From Anthopleura xanthogrammica (taxonomy: Eukaryota > Cnidaria > Anthozoa > Actiniaria > Actiniidae): DNA of 64,000 bases. Below are positions 55,556-64,000 of the stretch, one piece after another. The stretch lies in NCBI GenBank assembly GCA_964019055.1, contig OZ025207.1:15961357-16025356 (forward strand). The letters run 5' to 3'. The translations under genes were made by a program, and so were the position numbers. Under the pieces are notes generated by a model, which saw only the letters and a program-made list of their open reading frames with translations, was not told where the DNA came from and ran no database searches. Position 1 is the first letter of the stretch, and every line of letters starts with the position of its first letter.

Positions 55556-55959
55556 ATTTTGCGTACATACATATGATTCACTGGAATAGACTTTCTCAAT
55601 AACACCATTCTGCCAAACTGTGACCACAGAATGATGGTTGAATGTTGAGGTTTTTAGAATAAGATAAATGTAAAGAATTCAAAACATGAAGTCCAATCTC
55701 AACTTAATTGTACTGATGAACTGAAGCCATAGCTTAACTATAAGATCTCGTCTTTTAGCTGGTTTGGACCAATACTTTTAAGGCTCTGTTTATTAGTTAT
55801 ATACATGTCGCATGCAGGAATTTACTTCCTGCTGTCTTCTCGCTTTGAAAAAGAACCATGCAGCTTTATGCGACAAACGCCTCCACCCATTAGCTACATT
55901 TTCGATTCTTTTATGGTAAATAATTGCTTAAACGATTCCGAAATTTGAAATTTGTCGTT

Positions 55960-56128
55960 AATAGACCTCTTTACCTTCGTTGTTTGTTGTGCCCATTTCA
56001 GACCATGTGATGCCACTCTTGGGAGTTGATTCTTTCATGTGTAAATATTTCAACAACAGAATATTTCTCAAAGGAATGTCATGTGGTCTGAAATGGGCAA
56101 TTTGCATACGAAGGTAAAGAGGTCTATT
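55960..56128. mobile_element. Foldback element, TAGACC family
   Basis: AATAGACCTCTTTACCTTCGT at the left is repeated inverted at the right (ACGAAGGTAAAGAGGTCTATT). A further pair, GCCCATTTCAGACCA / TGGTCTGAAATGGGC, lies inside. It sits in the intron of gene B. Confidence 0.85.
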
Positions 56129-56418
56129 GAAGTAAGAAGGAAATAAATTAATATTTAGAGTTTCTGATGTTATATGTGTAACCACCATGTGTTGGAGGAA
56201 AGTGACGACAAACATTTGTGGTGTATTTTTCGGCTTTCTATTGTCATCCAACATGGCGGCCATCACATTTGTCGGTTTTCATAACCCTTCTGCTCGTGAG
56301 GGAATGTTTTGCGGGGGATAAGGAGTTATAGTATCAGAAAGAAGTCCCAAATTTGGCTCTTGGGGGAAAAGAAGAAAGATGACTTGTTCAAGTCGGAAGA
56401 GAAATTTGGAAATATATC

Positions 56419-56600
56419 AGAGATGGCGTAGTCCACTTGTCTCTCACCTCTGCTGGTTCTTGGGTTCAAATACTGGGCTCAGGACCGCATGCGAGTAGTT
56501 TGTTTGGGGTCTTCACGAGAGTTTTTCTCCGGTGGTAGCTTTCCTCCCTCCGCAAATCCTGCCGCGCTCAAATTCCAATTGCATGCGTGAGTCATGCCCT
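56419..56600 (+). mobile_element. tRNA-derived SINE
   Basis: GAGATGGCGTAGTCC...TCTCACCTCTG, then the B-box-like GGGTTCAAATACTGG, then TTTTTCTCCGG and TTTCCTCCCTCCGCAAA. This order matches a SINE I recognise from coral genomes. It ends shortly before the 3' splice site of gene B exon 2 and supplies the ATG at 56532, which is therefore not the gene start. Confidence 0.6.
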
Positions 56601-56670
56601 TACTTAGATAAGCCCAGAAGTTATTTCAAGGTTCGATCATTGAAGGAGTCTTTTTATCGTGTTGTTTTAG

Positions 56671-57950
56671 GACGTTACGCCTTCAGTGGCACAAGCAGAA
56701 GCTACAGCAATGGGATGCTGAATCTTCCTTGGAAGACGCGAAAAGGAAACAATAAACATGATCGACTTGATAAGACAAATAAAAATCGAATACCGGATGA
56801 TGGAGAACGCAATTCCGGGCATATCATCCATAAAGTAATTCCTATTTCTATCCAAGGGAAAAAAGAATTCTACGAGAAACAGAAACGAAAACAATGTGGC
56901 ATTGGCTGGCAAAAGCAATACATTGAATACCACAAACAAGTTCTTCACTCGAAAAAACCTGGAAAATTTTTAGTTTACCTTTGCGGTGGGAAAAACTACG
57001 GATGTGGAGGGTATGGCAACAGGTTGAATGGGATTGCCTCGCTTCTACTCCTTGCAATTCTAACAGATCGAGTTTTCCTAATAGATTGGAAGTATTCCAT
57101 TTCCTTGAAGGATTATTTTCTTCCTAACAAGATTGATTGGAGTTTTACTCTTGACGAGATTGACAGATTGAATTCAAGTCGTAGCTACTGGGGAGCAGGG
57201 CACCCCGCAGAATCAACGGTGGGTGTCCGTAGACCGTTTGAAGACCATTCTCATTTCAGAGATTTTATCACTGAAACTGACTTCCGGACACACTTCGATC
57301 ATCCTGTAGAAATCGTCACAACGATGTGGTTTTTTGCAGACGCTTTAAAAGAAAATCGATATCTCAACGAAAAACTTTCGGAAATGTCTCTTGGGGATCT
57401 TCGGTTTTCTTGGATCGGCTGTGCTTTTGATTTTCTTTTTGTAAAGACCAAAGCTATAGAAAAAAAGTTGGAGGAGGCAAGAAAGGTCACCGGGATTGGA
57501 CAGGGTATGGCTACTATTGGCATGCACATCCGTATAGGAGATGAAGTATTTGGGAAAAAATCCCAAAAGGGATCCATAAGAACTAGAAACTATATGAAGA
57601 TAGTTAACTGTACCTTCACATTAGAGAAGGCAATTCACGAAGCAAATCCCCAGTTACCAAATGGTCGCTTGCGTATCTTTTTAGCTTCTGATGATGTTAA
57701 CCTCAAACGTTTTTTAATGAAAAAATATCCAAACTTTCTGTCGCTTGACGTGAAAGTCGAACATATTTCGTTCTTCCGGCGCAAGAAAAACTTACCGTCC
57801 AAGGAAGGGATGATAGGAGTGTTGCTGGATCACTTCTTGTTGTCGGAATGCGATTTTCTTGTTCTATCGAGGAGTACATTTGGTCTGACAGCTGCCGGGC
57901 TTACATTTCACCCAAAAGAATCGTACACACTTAATAGATGTAACTATTGA
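56671..57950 (+). CDS. Fucosyltransferase-like gene B, exon 2 of 2 (catalytic)
   Basis: With exon 1 this gives 459 residues. The acceptor GTTGTTTTAG|GACG (56670/56671) keeps the phase-1 frame. The stem region is basic (to about residue 100); then come CGGYGNRLNGIASLL (about 146-160), IGMHIRIGD (HIRIGD at 319-324) and LSRSTFGLTAAGL (from about 432), collinear with gene A. Likely role: transfer of fucose from GDP-fucose to glycans in the Golgi, acceptor unknown. The reading frame runs open 47 codons upstream of the acceptor, but that part is SINE and intron sequence. A glycosylation site NCT lies mid-domain. Divergently oriented from gene A. Confidence 0.78.
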
Positions 57951-58086
57951 AAACTGAATCACCCTGAAACAGGGTGAATCCTCACCCTGGCTCACTGGCT
58001 CGTATAACCTTTGGTTATTCCAGTTAGCTAACACCGAAAAAAAAACGGCATTGTAAATTATTTTTCAACATGTAAACTTAGGTGTA

Positions 58087-58092
58087 AATAAA
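58087..58092 (+). terminator. Polyadenylation signal of gene B
   Basis: AATAAA 137 bases after the stop of gene B, followed by a (CATTGT)n-like T-rich stretch (58099-58130), a plausible downstream element. Confidence 0.5.
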
Positions 58093-58388
58093 CATATTGT
58101 CATTGTCATTGTCACTGTCATTGTCACCACATTAACTGACCACAACGGCACACCCCGAGCCTGCGCAAATTCGAAATACTTGCGGGAGCCGCCGCACCTC
58201 ACCTAGTCATCGATCTTAGGGAGCACGTTCCATGTTTGTGCGACTAAGACAACTTTCAGACTTTTTTTTTGTTGCTTTCATCGAACGGATAATAAATTAA
58301 TAAGTAAGTTTAGTTAAAGGCGATAAAGTGCCGCGCCTGGAATTGTCTGTGCCTTAAAAATATCGAAGTGCTCTGAGGTCACGATTCA

Positions 58389-58515
58389 TAGACCCCTTGC
58401 ACGTGACGTCAAATCAGCTAAATTTGGAGGACAAAACAAATGAATTTCAATCTCCTGCGAATGGTTTTGTCCTTCCAATTAAGCGGCTGCATTCCCACGT
58501 GCTGCAAGGGGTCTA
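58389..58515. mobile_element. Foldback element, TAGACCCCTTGCA family, copy 1
   Basis: TAGACCCCTTGCACGTGACGTC at the left pairs with GTGCTGCAAGGGGTCTA at the right. The inner AGCTAAATTTGGAGGACAAAAC pairs with its counterpart GTTTTGTCCTTCCAATTAAGC. Related to 58786 and 61075. Confidence 0.85.
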
Positions 58516-58785
58516 TTGGTGATGACCGGCAATACATGCGCAAGGTCACCTAGGCTGAGAACAAGCATTCAGCTTTTCTTTGTGCATGCACTTGGGATTT
58601 TGCAATAAGTTGCGCGCATTCCTTTCACATAAGAGAAATCAAGGAAAAAAGACATGGCCGCCATGTTGGTTAACATAAGGCCAAAGGATTTCCTTAAGTC
58701 AAACATCATGGCGACCATGACGTCACGTGCACTCAAAGAAGAATATTAATTTGCCGCAGCCTTGGTGCTTGTCATTTAGCGTCTA

Positions 58786-58925
58786 TAGACCCCTTGCAGC
58801 ACGTCGGAATGCAGCTAAATTTGGAGGGAAAAACAATAGGTTCCAATTCTCAGGAGATTGAAATTGTTTTATATTGTACTCCAAATTGAGCTGCTTTGTC
58901 GTCTCCTGGACGTGCAAGGAGTCTA
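58786..58925. mobile_element. Foldback element, TAGACCCCTTGCA family, copy 2
   Basis: TAGACCCCTTGCAGCACGTC to GACGTGCAAGGAGTCTA, with TA on both sides. It shares with copy 3 the internal blocks GGAATGCAGCT and ACAATAGGTTCCAA. The open frame at 58874-59161 begins inside it and is not a gene. Confidence 0.85.
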
Positions 58926-59161
58926 TAGGTCTAGAAATCCCTATAAAGGGTTCAAAACAATGGAAAAAGCATCAAAAAAGATTTCTATCCTCAGGAGAAG
59001 AGAATTTTCTTTTTCTTGACCCTGATTGGGAATTGGTAGTAGCGATGAAAAACGAGACAGCAGTTTTGGATAAGATCGCGGGCTCACCTGCTTCCTATAA
59101 AAAATGCCTTAGGTTTCGAAAAACTCTCAAAGTCAGTCCAAACGTTAAAATCATTTCTTGA

Positions 59162-60020
59162 AAGTTAAGAAAAAATTGCATTTTAATCTGTTAACCAATG
59201 CCCAAGGTTTATCTTGCGGTATATAGAAATTTCTAATGTTTGTACTAAAATGCTTTTCCCTGAAAACCTCGATAAATTTTAGTGTTCCATGCGAAGTTTT
59301 CAACTGTTTTTCATTGAAAATTTGACGCATGCACACACGTTTTTCAGCCCTGTCGGCATTGGTGCAAGGGGTCTGTTCGAAAGAAGGTAGTTTCCAATAT
59401 GAAAATTATTTCCATGCCCTGCGGTTCAATTTTGGTGGCACCCCAAACATCTTTCTCATGTCTAAATTGACCCCGCCTCGTTGCTCCTAACCAGCGGAAA
59501 ATCAAAGTTTATTGACAGCAATTAAAAAAGTCGGTTATAACTGTTTAAGATACATTTATTTTATTGTTTGTTAATTAACATATTTTACTTATTATTTTCT
59601 ACACTTATTACATTTAGTTTAACTATTTCCAGGGCTCGAAGTTGACTTTTTAGTCCACTAGCAAAGTGTTGCCAGTAAGATTTTTTTCTACTCGCAAAGT
59701 GGTAAAGTTTTGAAGGAATGAGTGATTCTTACTCGAAAGTGTTCGTTAGTGCACTCTTTCCACTCGCAAATTCCGAAAAAACGCTAGCATTTTGAGAGTG
59801 TTAATTTCGAGCCCTGATTTTATCACATTGTATTCAGAGATCTAAAAGTATGGATATCATAAAGCGACTTTTAGTTTTCTTCTCACGTAATTGGAGTTAT
59901 TTTTATACGTTAGCTATTAATTTATTATTATTAATACATTAAGATGCTTATACACCCTTACGCACACCTATGAAAGCGAGAATATTCGTACAAGTGGGAT
60001 ATACTGGAACATATATTAGT
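59162..60020. other. Intergenic, no gene seen
   Basis: 59640-59815 holds a repeat of CACTAGCAAAGTG / ACTCGCAAAGTG / CACTCGCAAATTC words bounded by CAGGGCTCGAAGTTGAC and TTTCGAGCCCTGA, an inverted terminal pair that suggests another foldback element (about 59629-59817). Confidence 0.45.
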
Positions 60021-60022
60021 AA

Positions 60023-60192
60023 CAGACCTCTTAAGCTTGGGCGTTTGTTTTGCCCATTTCTGACCACGTGTCATTCCTTCGGGTATCATTTGTTTGTTTG
60101 GACACAAATGAAACAAAGAATCCTATTCTAAAATGAATGACACGTGGTCTGAAACGGGCAAAACAAACGCCCAAGCTAAAGATATCTATAGT
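60023..60192. mobile_element. Foldback element, AGACCTCTTAAGCTTGGGCG family
   Basis: The arms read AGCTTGGGCGTTTGTTTTGCCC...TGACCACGTGTCATT and the inverted ...AATGACACGTGGTCTGAAACGGGCAAAACAAACGCCCAAGCT, about 50 bases each. The inner GCCCATTTCTGACCACGTG is shared with the element at 55960, so the two are related. Confidence 0.87.
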
Positions 60193-61074
60193 GACTGAAA
60201 TAAGGCGCCAAGCGCAAGGCCTTTCCACACAAGCAGGTCTTTTTTTAACTTCCAGGAGTAAAAACCTGAGATCGTTTATTGAAAAAAGGCACAGATGACA
60301 ATAGATGGTAAATGCACTTTCAATTCAATAGAACCTCTATTAATTGACTACTTATTAAGCAACAAACCTTCTTTTAAAGACCAGTTGTTAAAGCTCCAAA
60401 AAGGGTTTTTGCACTAATCTATACCACTGAAGAGCCAACTTCTATTTATTACTCACTTGACAATTCCCTAAGGGTGGTCGCTAAATGGAGGATCGAGTAT
60501 ATTCTCACTTATACGAAAACCGGTGTTACACATGTATATGACACGAGTATTTACGTTATATCAGTGCTGCTACTACAGCAGAAAAAAGTTTTGGTTGACT
60601 TTTGAAAGCGAGGCAATTGCTTTTCTGGATGCGTATCACTACAACGACAACTTCCATATTTCATATTTTTGCTCCTTTGTTTGTGTTTGTTCTAAAGTTT
60701 GTAACTTTAATTCTTCCAAAGAAGTATATAAGGGTTCAGTTATGATGATCAAGGATAGTACTTCATGTCCGACCACTTGGAAAGAAAGCCGATATGCTGC
60801 AAAGACCTATGAACTGATGCATCATTGTATGTGGTTGTACATGAAGTATCCTTCGTATTACATCACTCTGATCGAAGCTTCGCTTTCAAACAAAAACCGC
60901 CAAATGAACTGCAATAGCAGTTATAAGTAACGATATATAGTTCGTATATTAACACATACTATTAAGTTATTACACAAAATACGATTATATATACTTAGAA
61001 ATTTAAGTGTTTGATCTCACAAACATATTCTTAGACAAAATAAACATATTTTTAAAATAATTAAAACAGAACAA
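60193..61074. other. Intergenic; one doubtful ORF
   Basis: A 135-codon plus-strand ORF at 60523-60930 shows no recognisable domain, starts in AT-rich DNA and has no homologue I can name. I treat it as probably chance. Confidence 0.35.
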
Positions 61075-61207
61075 TAGACCCTTGCAGCACGTCGGAATGC
61101 AGCTCAATTCGGAGGGCAGAACAATAGGTTCCAAATCTCAGTAGATTAAAATTCTTCTGTTTTGCCCTCCAAATTGAGCTGCTCTGACGTCGCGTGCAAG
61201 GGGTCTA
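61075..61207. mobile_element. Foldback element, TAGACCCCTTGCA family, copy 3
   Basis: TAGACCCTTGCAGCACGTCGG to CGTGCAAGGGGTCTA, with inner arms CTCAATTCGGAGGGCA and TGCCCTCCAAATTGAG. Close to copy 2. Confidence 0.85.
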
Positions 61208-61256
61208 TAACTTCGCCACGTTAACGAAATACGCAGAAAAACCGGCACTTGCGTCA

Positions 61257-61272
61257 CACACACACACACACC
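61257..61272. repeat. (CA)n microsatellite
   Basis: About eight CA dinucleotides between GTCA and CTGACGTCA. Confidence 0.85.
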
Positions 61273-61841
61273 TGACGTCATGAGTATTAGTGTGAGGACT
61301 ATGCACAACTATGTAGATTTCCTTAAGTGGGGTACTAACAGCAAATTTTGTAAACATATTTTACTGTAAGAATATTAGCTATGCGCTATGATTGGATGAA
61401 ACGCATGAAACAATGTAACGGGAATCCCGTTCAATGTCAAGGAGCACCTTGTTGGTTTGTTTATTTATTTTCTTGTCCTGTTTAGGAAGATTGTTTCGTT
61501 AGATTTCCTAGTTATATAAAAAGCCCTAAAACAGATAACTGAGATAATATGATTGGATAAAGCGTTGTAAAGCATAATAAAGAATGAAGCGACGAAAATG
61601 AGTGACTGATGGTGTCTCAATGAGTGGAATAAGCTAAATCTACACGACACCTAAGTATTATCATTATCATTAAATTAATGTTTACGTCTGTAGAATATCA
61701 AAATCAATCGACTGTATTTGAATAATATGAGTCTAAATGAATAAATATGTGTATGAAAAAGCGTTAATGATTGAAACTAAAACTAGTTATGTTTCTCAGA
61801 CGTTCTTCAAACTAAAACAACTGCGCGATGAATAACATTCT
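61273..61841. other. Intergenic, no gene seen
   Basis: AT-rich, with no ORF or repeat I can support. Confidence 0.4.
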
Positions 61842-62071
61842 ATGGTGCTGTTAAGTGTGACGTCACTCGTATAGAAAAACAACTTCCGGGTCCAAAACGA
61901 AAAGCAGTTTTATGAAGATTTTTCTTACTTTTTCTTCATGACAGGATTTGTTGTCTAAAGTTCCAACTGTTTCAGGTGGAGGTTAATTCATTGAGAACAT
62001 TTTTTCGCTTTATTTTATAGGTTTTTGTGAGCAGTTGGACCCGGAAATACGTCACAACTTAACACCTCTAT
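61842..62071. mobile_element. Foldback element with GGTGNTGTTAAGT-GTGACGT termini
   Basis: GGTGCTGTTAAGTGTGACGTCA...CTTCCGGGTCCAA at the left matches, inverted, TTGGACCCGGAAATACGTCACAACTTAACACC at the right. No coding sequence. Confidence 0.7.
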
Positions 62072-62146
62072 GATGATGTTTTGCACTATTCTCGGGGTGC
62101 AACTACGTGACTCAAAATCCCTTGAGATATAAATAACAATTGAACA

Positions 62147-62218
62147 GCCGTCATCTTGGTTGGTATAACAAGAGAATTTTAATGACGAATGCTTTGTATA
62201 GTGAACCAACATGGCGGC
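62147..62218. repeat. Palindrome with ATGGCGGC arms
   Basis: GCCGTCATCTTGGTTGGTATA and TATAGTGAACCAACATGGCGGC form an imperfect stem of about 20 bp around a 30-base loop. The arms contain a YY1-like ATGGCGGC. Confidence 0.7.
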
Positions 62219-62456
62219 TGGTGACGTAACATGCACCGCAAGAATAACGCATTTATTATTGATTGCCAATAAAATGACGAAAGTCTAATAAGAAAATCCC
62301 TTCAGGCGGAGCGATTCAGTTCAAACTTTCGACCATTTCACAAAATTCTAGATCAAAATGATAGAAAGTCGAGGGATACCTTACTACCTAAACGATACAG
62401 CACAACCTTCCACCACTCCCCCAATACAGTCAGAGTCCCAATCTGTGGGTACTAAC

Positions 62457-62734
62457 AATAGACCTCTCTACCGATACGGCGGCCATCTTGAATTCTATCG
62501 TTTTAAGTAACACATTATGGGATGCCGAGGGGGCAATTATTGAAAAAATTATAGTATGCACAGCTGTCAGGGTGTCTTTTTATGTAATTTAACGTTATCC
62601 AATGAGAAACACATCTAAAAACCAATTGAATTTGCTGGTAGTTGCCGCCACTCGATGCCTTATAAATGTTTCTACGTTTGCCCCTTGGCGTCCCATAATT
62701 TAAGATAGCTACCGTATTAGTAAAAAGGTCTATT
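62457..62734. mobile_element. Foldback element, TAGACC family, 278 bp
   Basis: AATAGACCTCTCTACCGATACGGCGGCCATCTTGAATT and ATTATGGGATGCC on the left correspond, inverted, to GGCGTCCCATAATTTAAGATAGCTACCGTATTAG...GGTCTATT on the right. It shares the AATAGACCTCT end with 55960. Confidence 0.8.
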
Positions 62735-63520
62735 GCTATGCATGGAAAATTCAAATTATCAAAAGGTCTTTCCATAAAGGAATTATTTACCTTCGTCGAA
62801 ATACGACGCAAATTTTAAGCAATTTTTTAACCTTATTAGTTACCTAGATATTCTTTTTTTAAGAAAAATAAAGAATAAAACATTAATAAATAAATCTAAG
62901 TGAATTAATCATTAATTAATTGATTAATTGATAATTAATAGATTTATACGGATTAATAGCTGAGCAGCCTAATGTTACTTGCAAAAATATATAACCTAAT
63001 TTATAAGAGTTACTTTATCCATTAATTTTTAGGATTTTATCAATCTTATTTTAGCGTTACTTTAAAAGTAAAAACAAGTCAATTTTCAATCTGCTTGGAT
63101 CTAATGCTTTCCTCTTCCACACGTGATATTTTTGATAAGATTTTTCAAAAATCTTAAGATCTTTTTCTCGAGCTGTCGGATCAAAGTATTTTTTCAGAAA
63201 TTTATCTGATAACACTTGATCCGAAAGCAGGTTTTAGGATTCGAGGAAAAAAGACAATTAGGAGTTTTTTGGAACCCACTGCAGTTCTGAGCCGAGTAAA
63301 GTACACGTTATTACAGGTTGGAGTTAGAGCGCTTTTCAGGTTTCTGCGACCTTAACAACTTCGAAACGTCTAAATCTGGGGTTTTGGCTTCCGTCAAACA
63401 AAATCAAACCGCTGGAAATTTGATGTATTGGGGACCCTCCAAAACACGAGAAAATGTGCCCCGTATGGTGTTGGTCGGGCGCATAAACACGAAAAGTGCT
63501 CTTATTCTCAATCTCTCTCT
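62735..63520. other. Intergenic, no gene seen
   Basis: AT-rich, with TTAATTAATTGATTAATTGATAATTAAT at about 62910-62940. Short open frames at 63318-63566 overlap the next foldback element and are not genes. Confidence 0.4.
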
Positions 63521-63775
63521 GGCCCCGTTTACACAGACCGAGTTTCATTTGAAGACGGTTTCATGAACATAAAAACCGAGTCGAAAATGACACGGTTACA
63601 GAGCGCCTAGACGAGAACGGTATGACGCATTATCCTCATTTCCAGGCAATCTGTTTTCAAAACATCAGGATTTCATTATATATAATTCACTCGATGCTTT
63701 GCAAACCGACACAAGGCGTAAGCGAGTAGAAAATAACACGGTTTCAAATGAAAACGTGTCCGTGTAAACGTGGCC
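63521..63775. mobile_element. 255-bp foldback MITE, GGCCMCGTTTACAC termini
   Basis: GGCCCCGTTTACACAGACCGAGTTTCATTTGAA at the left is repeated inverted at the right, ending GTGTAAACGTGGCC, about 33 bases with six or so mismatches. TCT flanks both ends (63518-63520 and 63776-63778). The start resembles the MITE at 31867 (GGCCCGGTTTAGAC), so they may share a transposase type. Confidence 0.75.
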
Positions 63776-64000
63776 TCTATCTCTTTTGATTTCCTGGAAA
63801 TAAGTCGTGCTGTATCAAAGAAAATTCATGACTTTTTTAAACAAGTCTCAACAAAAATACTCACGGGGCATTCTAATCGCTATTTTATTCTGTGAGGGCG
63901 ATGTTGAAGAGTTTTTGAGATCCATAGGTGAAGGAATCTGCGGAAAAATAAATATAACGTTATATTAGAATCTAATATTGACTTGTATCAGTTATCAGTT

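Noticed and set aside
56532..56670. Upstream start of fucosyltransferase-like gene B
   Set aside because: This part looks like SINE and intron sequence and ends at a good 3' splice site. The spliced model with the anchor exon matches gene A in phase and layout.
58874..59161. 95-codon ORF
   Set aside because: Its first part lies in the right arm of a foldback element.
60523..60930. 135-codon plus-strand ORF
   Set aside because: No domain or conserved motif, and neighbours are foldback elements. Left as doubtful.

Overview
The window looks like nuclear DNA of a cnidarian, most likely a stony coral or close relative. It is A+T-rich and intron-poor in coding parts, and is packed with retroelement debris, foldback (MITE-like) elements, tRNA-derived SINEs and microsatellites. 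The genes are of types that are expanded in anthozoan genomes: a tandem array of orphan class A GPCRs and a pair of fucosyltransferase-like enzymes. The species assignment is an inference from gene content; nothing in the sequence names the organism.

Layout. (1) 1-3826: the 3' part of a tyrosine-recombinase (DIRS/Ngaro-type) retrotransposon. It has the end of a gag-like ORF, an intact RT-RNase H ORF, an intact tyrosine recombinase ORF and a 146-bp repeat present twice at the 3' end. (2) 4.3-8.3 kb: a decayed copy of a multicopy cnidarian protein of unknown function. It carries a premature stop, an exact 191-bp tandem duplication and a 5'-truncated CR1/L2-like LINE inserted into it. (3) 8.5-13.7 kb: transposon remains, including a decayed Ulp1-type (C48) protease ORF, a short foldback element, purine-rich DNA and an (ATG)n microsatellite. 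(4) 13.9-46.8 kb: nine class A GPCR genes, all on the minus strand and each with a single uninterrupted coding exon of about 305-341 codons. The last three (40.0, 44.0 and 45.8 kb) are recent duplicates that carry flanking DNA with them. Two others (21.9 and 26.0 kb) share a near-identical 172-bp block suggestive of gene conversion. (5) 49.8-58.1 kb: two divergently oriented fucosyltransferase-like genes. Each can be reconstructed as two exons: a small first exon encoding the type II membrane anchor, then a phase-1 intron, then one large catalytic exon. (6) 55.9-64 kb: a dense field of foldback elements, several with termini reading TAGACC...GGTCTA.

How it fits together. The GPCRs share a TM1 Asn, NLAxAD in TM2, an E/D-R motif after TM3, TWLP in TM6 and NPxxY in TM7. 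They lack the usual TM3-ECL2 disulphide, have a very short second extracellular loop and lack the TM5 proline. That combination is typical of the melanocortin/cannabinoid/EDG branch of rhodopsin-like receptors. They are best read as a lineage-specific chemosensory or peptide/lipid receptor array growing by tandem duplication. The fucosyltransferase-like pair would act in the Golgi lumen. No functional link between the two gene groups is visible. I found no CRISPR array, rRNA gene or convincing functional tRNA gene.
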